Shown: positions 1 to 6,228 of the stretch, in pieces | Layout: each line of letters starts with the position of its first letter | Position numbering within the stretch: position 1 is the first letter of the stretch | Assembly: GCA_023422005.1 (NCBI GenBank) | Contig: JAEZSC010000129.1 | Location: forward strand, 1 to 17,996 | Length of the DNA stretch: 17,996 nucleotides | DNA from: Bacillota bacterium | GTDB taxonomy: Bacteria; Bacillota; Clostridia; Christensenellales; UMGS416 | Reading direction: 5' to 3' | Program-made: the position numbers and the translations under genes | Notes under the pieces: generated by a model | What the model saw: only the letters and a program-made list of their open reading frames with translations | Databases searched by the model: none | What the model was told of the DNA's origin: nothing

Positions 1-26
1 ACGGCGCCAAGCGTCCGAAGAAGTAA
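1..26 (+). CDS. rpsL: 30S ribosomal protein S12, C-terminal end only
   Basis: Only the last codons are present: after two bases of a split codon the reading is G-A-K-R-P-K-K and then TAA at 24-26. S12 proteins end in a YGxKRPK-type tail, and rpsG follows 121 nt downstream, which is the universal str-operon order, so the identification is firm despite the short length. S12 sits in the decoding centre of the 30S subunit. The start and the body of the gene lie outside the window. Confidence 0.85.
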
Positions 27-61
27 CATCCCCCTGGGAGCCTAAGAGTGCCTGATGGCTT

Positions 62-96
62 AAGCGCGCTTGGAACGTGCCGCTTGCAGCCGGCTG
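62..96 (+). other. hairpin and palindrome in the rpsL-rpsG spacer
   Basis: A hairpin can form from AAGC-GCGC (62-69) with GTGC-(C bulge)-GCTT (77-85) around a 7-nt loop. A perfect 10-bp palindrome CAGCCGGCTG follows at 87-96. In E. coli the S12-S7 intercistronic RNA is the S7 autoregulatory target. Whether this hairpin has that role here is inference only. Confidence 0.4.
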
Positions 97-147
97 AGGC
101 GTCGAATGGAGCCCGACCGTATCCACACTTTAATAGGAGGGTTCATC

Positions 148-618
148 ATGCCCAGACGTGGAGGGGTACCGAAGCGGGAAGTGCTTCCGGACCCAATCTA
201 TGGCAACGTCGTGTTGACCCGGCTGGTAAACCGGGTGATGCTCGACGGCAAAAAGGGAACGGCGCAGCGCATTTGCTATGACGCGTTCGATATTATTCGT
301 GAAAAGACCGGTAAGGAGCCCATTGATGTGTTCGAGACTGCGATGAACAACATCATGCCGCTGCTGGAGGTCAAGGCGCGCCGCGTGGGCGGCGCCACCT
401 ATCAAGTGCCTTTGGAGGTGCGGCCGTCCCGCCGGCAGACGCTTGGTCTTCGCTGGCTGGTCAGCTTTGCCCGCGAGCGCAGTGAACGCGGAATGGAGGC
501 AAAGCTGGCCGCAGAGATCATGGACGCGGCCAACAGCACCGGAGCCGCCGTCCGCCGCAAAGAGGACATGCACCGCATGGCCGAGGCCAACAAGGCTTTC
601 GCACACTACAGATGGTAG
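148..618 (+). CDS. rpsG: 30S ribosomal protein S7
   Basis: The product is 156 aa, exactly the usual bacterial length. It begins MPRRGGVPKREVLPDP and ends with the characteristic AFAHYRW tail. S7 binds the 3' major domain of 16S rRNA, nucleates assembly of the 30S head and lines the E site. The frame is open upstream to 70, but ATG 148 is chosen because TAGGAGG at 134-140 lies 7 nt before it and S7 homology starts there; the upstream residues resemble nothing. It follows rpsL and precedes fusA, as in other str operons. In E. coli S7 represses its own operon; nothing here proves the same. The downstream gap of 566 nt before fusA is abnormally long. Confidence 0.98.
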   Translation: MPRRGGVPKREVLPDPIYGNVVLTRLVNRVMLDGKKGTAQRICYDAFDIIREKTGKEPIDVFETAMNNIMPLLEVKARRVGGATYQVPLEVRPSRRQTLGLRWLVSFARERSERGMEAKLAAEIMDAANSTGAAVRRKEDMHRMAEANKAFAHYRW

Positions 619-625
619 TCTGAAT

Positions 626-643
626 CCGCAACCACGGTTGCGG
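626..643 (+). other. hairpin immediately downstream of rpsG
   Basis: CCGCAACC (626-633) pairs with GGTTGCGG (636-643). The stem is 8 bp on paper, realistically 7 bp with a 4-nt loop. No T-tract follows (the next bases are TCAAAGT), so it is not a standard intrinsic terminator. It could protect the 3' end of rpsL-rpsG mRNA or be a degenerate relative of the repeat units that follow. Confidence 0.6.
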
Positions 644-658
644 TCAAAGTATCAGCGA

Positions 659-702
659 GCGGGTGTTGGACTGAAAGCCCTTGAGGCACAGTCCACACCC
701 GC
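659..702 (+). other. long 14-bp stem-loop in the rpsG-fusA spacer
   Basis: The strand at 659-673 (GCGGGTG, a bulged T, TGGACTG) pairs with 689-702 (CAGTCCA, CACCCGC). This gives 14 Watson-Crick pairs with one bulge. The 15-nt loop contains GCC/GGC complementarity that could extend the structure. No T-run follows. It is the most stable simple hairpin in the spacer and does not share the sequence of the downstream array, so it is listed separately. Confidence 0.7.
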
Positions 703-742
703 GAAGCGTATGATGGGGCAATAATAAGATAAAGTTAACGCT

Positions 743-804
743 GGCAATACGTGATGTCGGCTCTGCCGACGTGAGAGTATTGCCGGTCGCCAGCAAAGCT
801 GGTG
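743..804 (+). repeat. array unit 1: two-tier hairpin plus second hairpin
   Basis: Outer stem 743-750 (GGCAATAC) pairs with 777-784 (GTATTGCC). Internal loop is GTG opposite GAGA. Inner hairpin 754-761 pairs with 765-772 (ATGTCGGC/GCCGACGT, one G-U) around the triloop TCT. Second hairpin is CGCCAGC (788-794) with GCTGGTG (798-804) around AAA, with one wobble pair. Confidence 0.8.
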
Positions 805-813
805 AGCACCGCA

Positions 814-875
814 GGCAATGTGTGATGTCGGCTCTGCCGACATCAGAGCATTGCCGGTCGCCAGAGAAGCTGGCG
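814..875 (+). repeat. array unit 2: two-tier hairpin plus second hairpin
   Basis: Outer stem GGCAATG (814-820) pairs with CATTGCC (849-855). Inner hairpin ATGTCGGC (825-832) pairs perfectly with GCCGACAT (836-843) around TCT. Second hairpin is CGCCAG (859-864) with CTGGCG (870-875). Compared with unit 1, an A-T pair in the outer stem becomes G-C and a G-U in the inner stem becomes A-T, so both arms change together. Confidence 0.8.
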
Positions 876-888
876 AGCATCGACCGCA

Positions 889-955
889 GGTTTTGCGGTA
901 ATGTCGGCGCTACTGCGCCGATGTGATAGCAAAACCGGTCATCGCAAAGCGATGA
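889..955 (+). repeat. array unit 3: diverged sequence, same fold
   Basis: Outer stem GGTTTTGC (889-896) pairs with GCAAAACC (929-936). Inner hairpin 901-910 pairs with 915-924 around TACT, with a perfect 7-bp core TCGGCGC/GCGCCGA. Second hairpin is TCATCGC (939-945) with GCGATGA (949-955) around the same AAA loop as unit 1. Almost every stem position differs from units 1 and 2, yet pairing is complete. Confidence 0.8.
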
Positions 956-957
956 GC

Positions 958-978
958 ATCGCCGCCAGCGGCGGCGAT
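958..978 (+). other. perfect 9-bp GC-rich hairpin closing the array
   Basis: ATCGCCGCC (958-966) pairs without mismatch with GGCGGCGAT (970-978) around the triloop AGC. It directly follows unit 3 and shares its ATC trailer, so it may be an extra arm of that unit. Confidence 0.75.
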
Positions 979-1031
979 CAGATGTCCATCAACCGCCAAG
1001 TCAGGAACGCCGCTCAGCCGGCATCCTGCAC

Positions 1032-1140
1032 CGACCCTCAGGTCGAGATTAAGAAGCCGGAAACCGTCAGCGTTTCAGGCTGACGGGCAAGCTTTAACAT
1101 ATACATCACAAGCCCCTCGGCGCAGCGCCAAGGGGAGGCC
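1032..1140 (+). other. further hairpins in the fusA leader
   Basis: Three more stems lie between the array and fusA. CGACC (1032-1036) pairs with GGTCG (1041-1045) around CTCA. CCGTCAGC (1064-1071) pairs perfectly with GCTGACGG (1079-1086) around a 7-nt loop. CCCCT (1113-1117) pairs with AGGGG (1131-1135), with an inner GGCG (1119-1122)/CGCC (1126-1129) stem. The AT-rich patch at 1090-1110 is the only stretch that could hold a fusA promoter (for example a TATACA at 1100-1105), but no good -35 is visible at standard spacing. Confidence 0.6.
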
Positions 1141-1184
1141 GCCTGGACCGTTTGGCCGGTGGCGCACCTTGAAGGAGGATTACT

Positions 1185-3263
1185 GTGAGCAGACAAGTAA
1201 CGCTGGAAATGACGCGCAACGTGGGCATCATGGCCCACATAGATGCGGGCAAAACAACGACGACCGAGCGCATCCTGTTCTACACGGGCAAGCTGCACCG
1301 CATGGGCGAAACCCATGAAGGCGGCGCCACAATGGACTGGATGGAGCAGGAGCAGGAGCGTGGCATTACGATCACGTCCGCCGCGACGACGGCTTTTTGG
1401 CGTAACCACCGCATCAACATCATCGACACCCCCGGACACGTGGACTTCACCATGGAAGTGGAACGTTCGCTGCGCGTGCTGGACGGCGCCGTGGCCGTGT
1501 TCTGTGCCAAGGGCGGCGTGGAGCCCCAGAGCGAGACCGTGTGGCGCCAGGCCAACAAATACGGCGTGCCGCGCATCGCCTTCGTCAACAAGATGGACAT
1601 CATCGGCGCCGACTTCATGCGCGTCGTGGGCATGATGAAGACTCGCCTGAACGCCAACCCCGTGCCGATCCAGATCCCCATTGGGTCTGAAGACAAGTTT
1701 ACCGGCATCATCGACGTCGTGCGCAAGGTCGCGGAGATCTACAAAGACGATCTGGGCAAGGACATGGAGGAGACCGAAGTCCCCGCCGAATACATGGAGG
1801 CCTTTAAGGAGGCCCGCCACAACCTCGTGGAGGCCGTGGCCGAGACCGAGGAAGACCTCATGGAGAAATACTTTGAGGAAGGCGACCTGAACTTGGAGGA
1901 CCTCAAACGCGGTATCCGCGCCTCCACGATCAAGGGGCACATGATTCCGGTGCTGTGTGGTTCGTCCTACAGAAACAAGGGCGTGCAGCCGCTGCTGGAC
2001 GCCGTTGTGGACTACCTGCCCTCGCCTTTGGACATTCCTCCTGTGGAAGGCACAGAACCCGGCACAGAGAATGTACTGACCCGCGAGTCTTCTGACAACG
2101 AGCCCTTCGCCGCGCTGGCCTTCAAGATCATGAGCGATCCCTTCGTGGGCAAGCTGGCCTTCTTCCGCGTGTACAGCGGCAAGCTGAGCAGCGGCTCCTC
2201 GGTATACAACCCCGCCCGCGGTAAGCGCGAGCGCGTCGGCCGCCTGCTGCAGATGCACGCCAACCACCGCGAGGACATCGAAGAGGTGCTGGCCGGCGAC
2301 ATCGCCGCCGCCGTGGGTCTGCGCAACGTGACCACAGGGGACACGCTGTGCGATGAGAACCACCCCATCGTGCTGGAGTCCATGGAGTTCCCCGAGCCGG
2401 TCATCCGTGTGGCCATCGAGCCCAAGACCAAGGCCGGTCAGGACAAGATGACCATGGCGTTGGTCAAGCTGGCCGAGGAAGACCCGACCTTCAAGACCTA
2501 CACCGATACCGAAACCGGTCAAACCATCATCGCCGGCATGGGCGAGCTGCACCTGGAGATCATCGTGGACCGCATGCTGCGCGAGTTCAAGGTGGAGGCC
2601 ACCGTGGGCGCGCCGCAGGTCAGCTACCGCGAGACCATCCGCCGCGCCAGCCGCGGCGAGGGCCGCTTTGTGCGCCAGACCGGCGGCCGCGGCCAGTTCG
2701 GCCACGCCATCATCGAGATCGAACCCCTGGAGCCCGGCTCCGGCTATGTGTTCGAGGATGCCGTCGTGGGCGGCGTGATCCCCAAGGAGTTCATCCAGCC
2801 CGTCAACGCCGGCATCAAAGAAGCGCTGGGCAATGGCCCGCTGGGCGGCTACGAGATCGTGGACTTCAAGGCCCGTCTAGTGGACGGCTCCTACCACGAG
2901 GTGGACTCCTCGGAAATCGCCTTCAAGGTGGCCGGCACCATGGCCCTGCGCGAGGCGCTCAAGGGCGCCAACCCGGTCATTTTGGAGCCCATCATGAAGG
3001 TGGAAGTCGTGATCCCCGAGGATTACATGGGCGACGTCATGGGTAACATTTCCTCGCGCCGCGGGCACATCGAGGGCATGGACACCGTGGCCGGCAGCCA
3101 GGTTGTGCGCGCCAACGTGCCGCTGGCTGAGATGTTCGGCTACGCCACCGACCTGCGCAGCCGCACCCAGGGCCGCGGCGTGTTCACGATGCAGTTCAGC
3201 CACTTCGCCGAGGTTCCCTCCAGCGTGGCGGACAAGATCACGGGCAAGCGCAACAAGGACTGA
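1185..3263 (+). CDS. fusA: elongation factor G
   Basis: The 692-aa product is the normal full length for EF-G, the GTPase that drives tRNA-mRNA translocation and, with RRF, ribosome recycling. Visible G-domain motifs are the P-loop AHIDAGKT (residues 17-24), switch RGITI (59-63), DTPGH (81-85) and NKMD (135-138). Domain IV is recognisable in the GGRGQFGHAIIEIEPLEPG region, and the C-terminal half carries the conserved SRRGHIEGM stretch. The start is GTG 1185, with GAAGGAGGA at 1171-1179 just upstream and homology beginning at once. The 566-nt upstream spacer makes it likely that fusA has its own regulation. A strong terminator follows about 20 nt after the stop, and no tuf gene is downstream. 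Confidence 0.98.
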   Translation: MSRQVTLEMTRNVGIMAHIDAGKTTTTERILFYTGKLHRMGETHEGGATMDWMEQEQERGITITSAATTAFWRNHRINIIDTPGHVDFTMEVERSLRVLDGAVAVFCAKGGVEPQSETVWRQANKYGVPRIAFVNKMDIIGADFMRVVGMMKTRLNANPVPIQIPIGSEDKFTGIIDVVRKVAEIYKDDLGKDMEETEVPAEYMEAFKEARHNLVEAVAETEEDLMEKYFEEGDLNLEDLKRGIRASTIKGHMIPVLCGSSYRNKGVQPLLDAVVDYLPSPLDIPPVEGTEPGTENVLTRESSDNEPFAALAFKIMSDPFVGKLAFFRVYSGKLSSGSSVYNPARGKRERVGRLLQMHANHREDIEEVLAGDIAAAVGLRNVTTGDTLCDENHPIVLESMEFPEPVIRVAIEPKTKAGQDKMTMALVKLAEEDPTFKTYTDTETGQTIIAGMGELHLEIIVDRMLREFKVEATVGAPQVSYRETIRRASRGEGRFVRQTGGRGQFGHAIIEIEPLEPGSGYVFEDAVVGGVIPKEFIQPVNAGIKEALGNGPLGGYEIVDFKARLVDGSYHEVDSSEIAFKVAGTMALREALKGANPVILEPIMKVEVVIPEDYMGDVMGNISSRRGHIEGMDTVAGSQVVRANVPLAEMFGYATDLRSRTQGRGVFTMQFSHFAEVPSSVADKITGKRNKD

Positions 3264-3281
3264 TCAACAAGCATGATGTGA

Positions 3282-3312
3282 GAGAGCGGGAAGCGATGCC
3301 CGCTCTTTTCTT
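3282..3312 (+). terminator. intrinsic terminator of the str operon after fusA
   Basis: AGAGCGGG (3283-3290) pairs perfectly with CCCGCTCT (3299-3306) around an 8-nt loop and is followed by TTTCTTGT. The 8-bp GC-rich stem and the T-rich tract 20-45 nt after the fusA stop form a classical Rho-independent terminator. It separates fusA from the island genes. Confidence 0.9.
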
Positions 3313-3339
3313 GTGTTCAGTACTTCCGACATATATAAT
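3311..3339 (+). promoter_or_regulatory. putative sigma-A promoter for the 409-aa gene
   Basis: TTGTGT (3311-3316), 17 nt and a perfect TATAAT (3334-3339) lie between the fusA terminator and the next gene. The -35 matches only TTG of TTGACA and overlaps the terminator T-tract, but spacing and -10 are ideal. The predicted 5' UTR would be about 45 nt. Confidence 0.6.
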
Positions 3340-3390
3340 TAAAGCTGTTAATATCGAATAATTGTACACCCTTTCTGATGGAGGCATATT

Positions 3391-4620
3391 ATGGGTCTCG
3401 GCATTTCCTTTGAGAGTAAACAGCGACTGTTTTCCTCCATAAAGCCTGATGACTTGGAACGTGTGTTGTCTCAACTGAAAGTTAAATTGGGGTTAAGGGG
3501 TATTTGTAAGCAGGAAGATGGATATTACATTACTGTTTGCCCGGTTGGTGATTTTCGTCTTCATTTTCAAAAAGGAAGGCTTGCAGGAGAGATTAAGACA
3601 ACAGTCGCCGGGCCGGGCTACCATAAGGCTTGCGTCGAGTTTATAGATGCACTGGGTGTTATGCTGAACATAAAGTGGAATGTCGACGATGAGACGGGAT
3701 ATTTTTTTCGACGGTATTTTTTTGAGATGAAGTCCCAGATGTTAACTTGGCTGAACAGTATGTTCACCCATCTGGTCATCAAAAATAAAGGGAAGAATGA
3801 CGTTCAGTTTATATGCTGGGAGTTAGGATCATACCTGCCGATATTGGACAATAACATCATATCGCCATGTGGTTTGCTGGTTCGTGAGTCGATCCAGCGG
3901 TTAATAGAACGGAATCAGATAGAGCAACTGGCCCGGCAATTCTGGGTGTGGTGCAACGAGGGGTACGATGCATACTTTTACAGGGGCTGCGCGCTGGCCA
4001 TGATGTGGTGCGACATCCCCTGGCGAAAACCGGCGACAAACCGGGAAGAAGCGGTGCTTCTGGACACGCTCGACTGCCTGGAACATGCCAGCAAGCTGGA
4101 TCGGTCAATACCATTGCCTAATAAAGAGTGGCGGGAGCTTTGTGAGCTGGCTGGCAAGCCTGACCTAGTTTCACAAAATCCGCCTTTGGAATTCCCCATA
4201 CAGATCGGATATCGGCGTAATGTTGTTCGTTATAACTTTCCATGCGACTATTGGATATGCTTGCCTGGAACCTTTTTGGAAGAGTATGATGAAAACGCTA
4301 CGGTATTGCATGACGGAGATAAGGTGTTTCGAATCACAGTATTCACCGTTAAGGATCAGATGCAGCAGGACATTAAGGATACCATGCGCATCTCTTTTGA
4401 TAGTTTTCCGTTCGGTTCTCAACAAATCGATGTGGTTAAAAATGATTACAGGTATCTGGCCCAATTTGGAAAGACGCGAGAGGATGATAGTGAGTACTAT
4501 ATACTCTTTGGCCAAGTCGGTGGAAAAGACAAGTTGGCAATGGTAACCATAAGCTGGAGAGACGAAGCGGATGAAGGCTGGGCGGTTGACATGTTTCAAT
4601 CCATTCAGGTGGAGCAATAA
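3391..4620 (+). CDS. hypothetical protein, 409 aa, family not recognised
   Basis: I do not recognise this family. The frame is complete, with GGAGG (3380-3384) 6 nt before ATG 3391. The protein has no signal peptide and no evident transmembrane segment, so it should be cytosolic. The N-terminal third looks alpha/beta and contains a motif around residues 70-88 (TVAGPGYHKACVEFIDAL) that has the feel of a conserved family signature. The middle (about 90-260) is rich in W, Y, F and C. The last 130 residues look beta-rich. No nucleotide-binding loop or obvious catalytic set is visible. Base composition is clearly AT-richer than the ribosomal genes and the SDR, suggesting separate acquisition. It has its own promoter and is probably co-transcribed with the SDR 21 nt downstream. 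Confidence 0.8.
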   Translation: MGLGISFESKQRLFSSIKPDDLERVLSQLKVKLGLRGICKQEDGYYITVCPVGDFRLHFQKGRLAGEIKTTVAGPGYHKACVEFIDALGVMLNIKWNVDDETGYFFRRYFFEMKSQMLTWLNSMFTHLVIKNKGKNDVQFICWELGSYLPILDNNIISPCGLLVRESIQRLIERNQIEQLARQFWVWCNEGYDAYFYRGCALAMMWCDIPWRKPATNREEAVLLDTLDCLEHASKLDRSIPLPNKEWRELCELAGKPDLVSQNPPLEFPIQIGYRRNVVRYNFPCDYWICLPGTFLEEYDENATVLHDGDKVFRITVFTVKDQMQQDIKDTMRISFDSFPFGSQQIDVVKNDYRYLAQFGKTREDDSEYYILFGQVGGKDKLAMVTISWRDEADEGWAVDMFQSIQVEQ

Positions 4621-4641
4621 GAAGCTCTGGAGGATGCCGTT

Positions 4642-5430
4642 ATGAGGAATATCAATGGGATCACGAAAGTTCTTTTCCTGACCGGCGGCAACCGGGGCAT
4701 CGGCTTTTACATGGTCAAGCAATGGCTGGAAGACGGTAAGGCCGCCGCCGTGCTGGATCTGGACTGTGCCAATCTGCTGTCGCTGCAGCAGGAATTCCCC
4801 GGAAAACTATTGTGCTTTACAGGCGATGTGACCGATGCCCAGGCCGTGGCCGACGCCGTGTCGCAGACGCATAGCGTGTTGGGCCCCATTGACGTGGCCG
4901 TGCACAACGCTTGCCTGTGCCTTTTTGAGCCGCAGGAGGCGCTGACGCCGCAGGATTACCGCCGGGTCATGGAAGTGAACCTGCTGGGCGCGGTGCACCT
5001 GGCCCAGGCCGTGCTGCCGGGCATGAAGGAGCGCGGCGCCGGCCGGCTGTGCCTAACCAGCTCCGGCGTGGGCGTTACGGGCTTTTCCCGCATCAGCGCC
5101 TATGCAGCCAGCAAGGGCGCGCTGGAGGCGCTGGCCAAGTGCCTTCGGCTGGAGTGCCGGCCCTTCGGCGTTTCGGTGCACCTGCTGCACCCGCCGCTCA
5201 CGGACACGGAATCCTCCTCGCCGCTGCCGGTGCCCAGGGAGTTCAAGGCTTCCGCTGAAAAGGTGGGCCGGGGCCTGGCCCGCCGCCTGGGCCAGCGCCG
5301 CTTCATCATCACCAGCAGCGCCGGCGACGCCTTCAATGTGCGCATGAGCTATCTGTTCCCCTTGCAGATGGGCGCGCTGCTGGACAAAATGACCGGCAGA
5401 GCGGCGCAGGGGACATCGAGACAGGTGTAA
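4642..5430 (+). CDS. short-chain dehydrogenase/reductase (SDR family)
   Basis: The 262-aa product is a classical-length NAD(P)-dependent SDR. It shows the Rossmann motif TGGNRGIG (residues 14-21), D62 in GDV, N113, a serine of TSSG (140/141) and Y154-x3-K158 (YAASK), so the catalytic tetrad is present. D39 at the end of the second strand favours NAD over NADP. The usual NNAG motif reads HNAC at 88-91, which is atypical. After the active site, HPPLTDTES resembles the PPxTDT segment of 3-ketodihydrosphingosine-reductase-like SDRs, but that is only a hint and the substrate is unknown. GGAGG at 4629-4633 sets ATG 4642. The GC content matches the host. It lies 21 nt after the 409-aa gene, so the two are probably one transcript. 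Confidence 0.9.
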   Translation: MRNINGITKVLFLTGGNRGIGFYMVKQWLEDGKAAAVLDLDCANLLSLQQEFPGKLLCFTGDVTDAQAVADAVSQTHSVLGPIDVAVHNACLCLFEPQEALTPQDYRRVMEVNLLGAVHLAQAVLPGMKERGAGRLCLTSSGVGVTGFSRISAYAASKGALEALAKCLRLECRPFGVSVHLLHPPLTDTESSSPLPVPREFKASAEKVGRGLARRLGQRRFIITSSAGDAFNVRMSYLFPLQMGALLDKMTGRAAQGTSRQV

Positions 5431-5477
5431 ACGTGGGTTCCGCCGGATCGCTTCGTTATAGTACGATGAGAAAGTAG

Positions 5478-6215
5478 TTGTGTCTTTATATGGTGAATGA
5501 TATTTTGTCCGTTGAAGATGTGTTTTCAATGCTTGACTCTTATTTTGATAGTCCTGCGGAACACTGGGATAGCTTTTATTCGAAAGGAAAAGCAAACGGT
5601 GTTCCAATACCCTTTTTTGTGGATGCTCCCGATGAGAACCTTGCTGAGTACTTCGAAAAAGGAATCCTTACGTCCGGCAAAGCGCTTGAGCTGGGCTGCG
5701 GGCCGGGCCGCAATGCCACGTTTCTTGCAGAAAAAGGTTGCTCGGTTGATGCTGTGGATGTATCTCAAGAAGCCATCGCCTGGGCAAGGGAAAGAGCTCG
5801 GGCAAAGAACCTGGCTATCAACTTCGTTTGCGACTCCATCTTCAACCTTGCCGTTGAGCCGGCGAGTTATGATCTTGTGTACGACAGTGGATGTCTGCAT
5901 CACTTGCCGCCCCATCGCAGAATCACATACGTCGAGCTGCTCAAGAAAGCTTTGAAGCCCAGTGGGTTCTATGCGCTGACATGCTTTGTTCCTGGCAGCG
6001 CAGATGAACCCGGCGGTGAAGTTATTTCCGACCGGGAGCTCTATGAACGGCGCAATATGAGAGGCGGCATTGGATATACGAAAGAAAAGCTCACAAGGAT
6101 ATTCGCAAGCGATTTTGACATTGTTGAATTCAGGAGAATGAAGGATGTTTCCCAATCTAGCGGGTTATTTGGGAAGTCCTTTCTATGGGCGGCTATCTTC
6201 AAGGTCAGGCCGTAG
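5478..6215 (+). CDS. class I SAM-dependent methyltransferase
   Basis: The product is up to 245 aa. Numbered from TTG 5478, SAM-binding motif I is ELGCGPGRNA (71-80), followed by an acidic end of strand 2 in VDAVDVSQEA. A YDLVYDSGCLHHLPPHRR block follows where the post-SAM motifs lie. The N-terminal lead-in (WDSFYSKGK...PIPFFVDAPDENL) and the C-terminal FLWAAIFK are typical of a Clostridium/Bacillus family of small-molecule methyltransferases whose substrates are mostly unknown. The start is uncertain: TTG 5478 follows a weak GAGAAAG, while ATG 5490 and GTG 5493 lack a ribosome binding site. A TATAGT at 5457-5462 could be a -10 of a separate promoter. Base composition is less GC-rich than the SDR upstream. 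It converges with the MFS gene, 13 nt away. Confidence 0.88.
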   Translation: MCLYMVNDILSVEDVFSMLDSYFDSPAEHWDSFYSKGKANGVPIPFFVDAPDENLAEYFEKGILTSGKALELGCGPGRNATFLAEKGCSVDAVDVSQEAIAWARERARAKNLAINFVCDSIFNLAVEPASYDLVYDSGCLHHLPPHRRITYVELLKKALKPSGFYALTCFVPGSADEPGGEVISDRELYERRNMRGGIGYTKEKLTRIFASDFDIVEFRRMKDVSQSSGLFGKSFLWAAIFKVRP

Positions 6216-6228
6216 GCACGAGGGTTCT

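Larger units (their letters stand above)
743..978 (+). repeat. tandem array of three structured repeat units between rpsG and fusA
   Basis: The three units start at 743, 814 and 889 (spacing 71 and 75 nt). Each has an outer stem, a purine-rich internal loop, an inner hairpin containing TCGGC/GCCGA, then GG(T/TC), a second short hairpin, and the trailer GAGCA. Units 1 and 2 are nearly identical in sequence. Unit 3 differs in most stem positions yet keeps every stem by paired changes. For example, the outer stem changes from GGCAATAC/GTATTGCC to GGTTTTGC/GCAAAACC. This is direct evidence that the fold, not the sequence, is conserved. The array may be a transcribed RNA structure in the fusA leader or a palindromic intergenic repeat family. 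There is no convincing reading frame and no direct-repeat/spacer layout of a CRISPR. Confidence 0.85.

Noticed and set aside
70..147. N-terminal extension of S7 in the same frame
   Set aside because: The strong TAGGAGG lies after this stretch and 7 nt before ATG 148, and S7 homologues begin there at the standard 156 aa.
626..702. Transcription terminator after rpsG
   Set aside because: Both hairpins are stable but neither is followed by a T-tract, so an intrinsic terminator cannot be claimed.
743..978. CRISPR-like periodicity of 71-75 nt
   Set aside because: The similarity extends through the whole unit rather than constant repeats with variable spacers. There are only three units, and no cas genes.
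901..1083. A 60-aa open frame in the rpsG-fusA spacer
   Set aside because: It crosses several perfect hairpins, lacks a ribosome binding site and has no recognisable sequence. The structure explains the bases better than coding does.
1038..2705. Long 555-aa open frame on the - strand opposite fusA
   Set aside because: It is antisense to a fully conserved EF-G gene. Its composition (runs of Ala, His, Gly, Leu, Val, Asp) is that of the complement of GC-rich codons, and it has no ribosome binding site or family resemblance.
6216..6228. Shared bidirectional terminator between the methyltransferase and MFS genes
   Set aside because: The gap is 13 nt and no convincing stem with T-tract is visible in it or at the gene ends.
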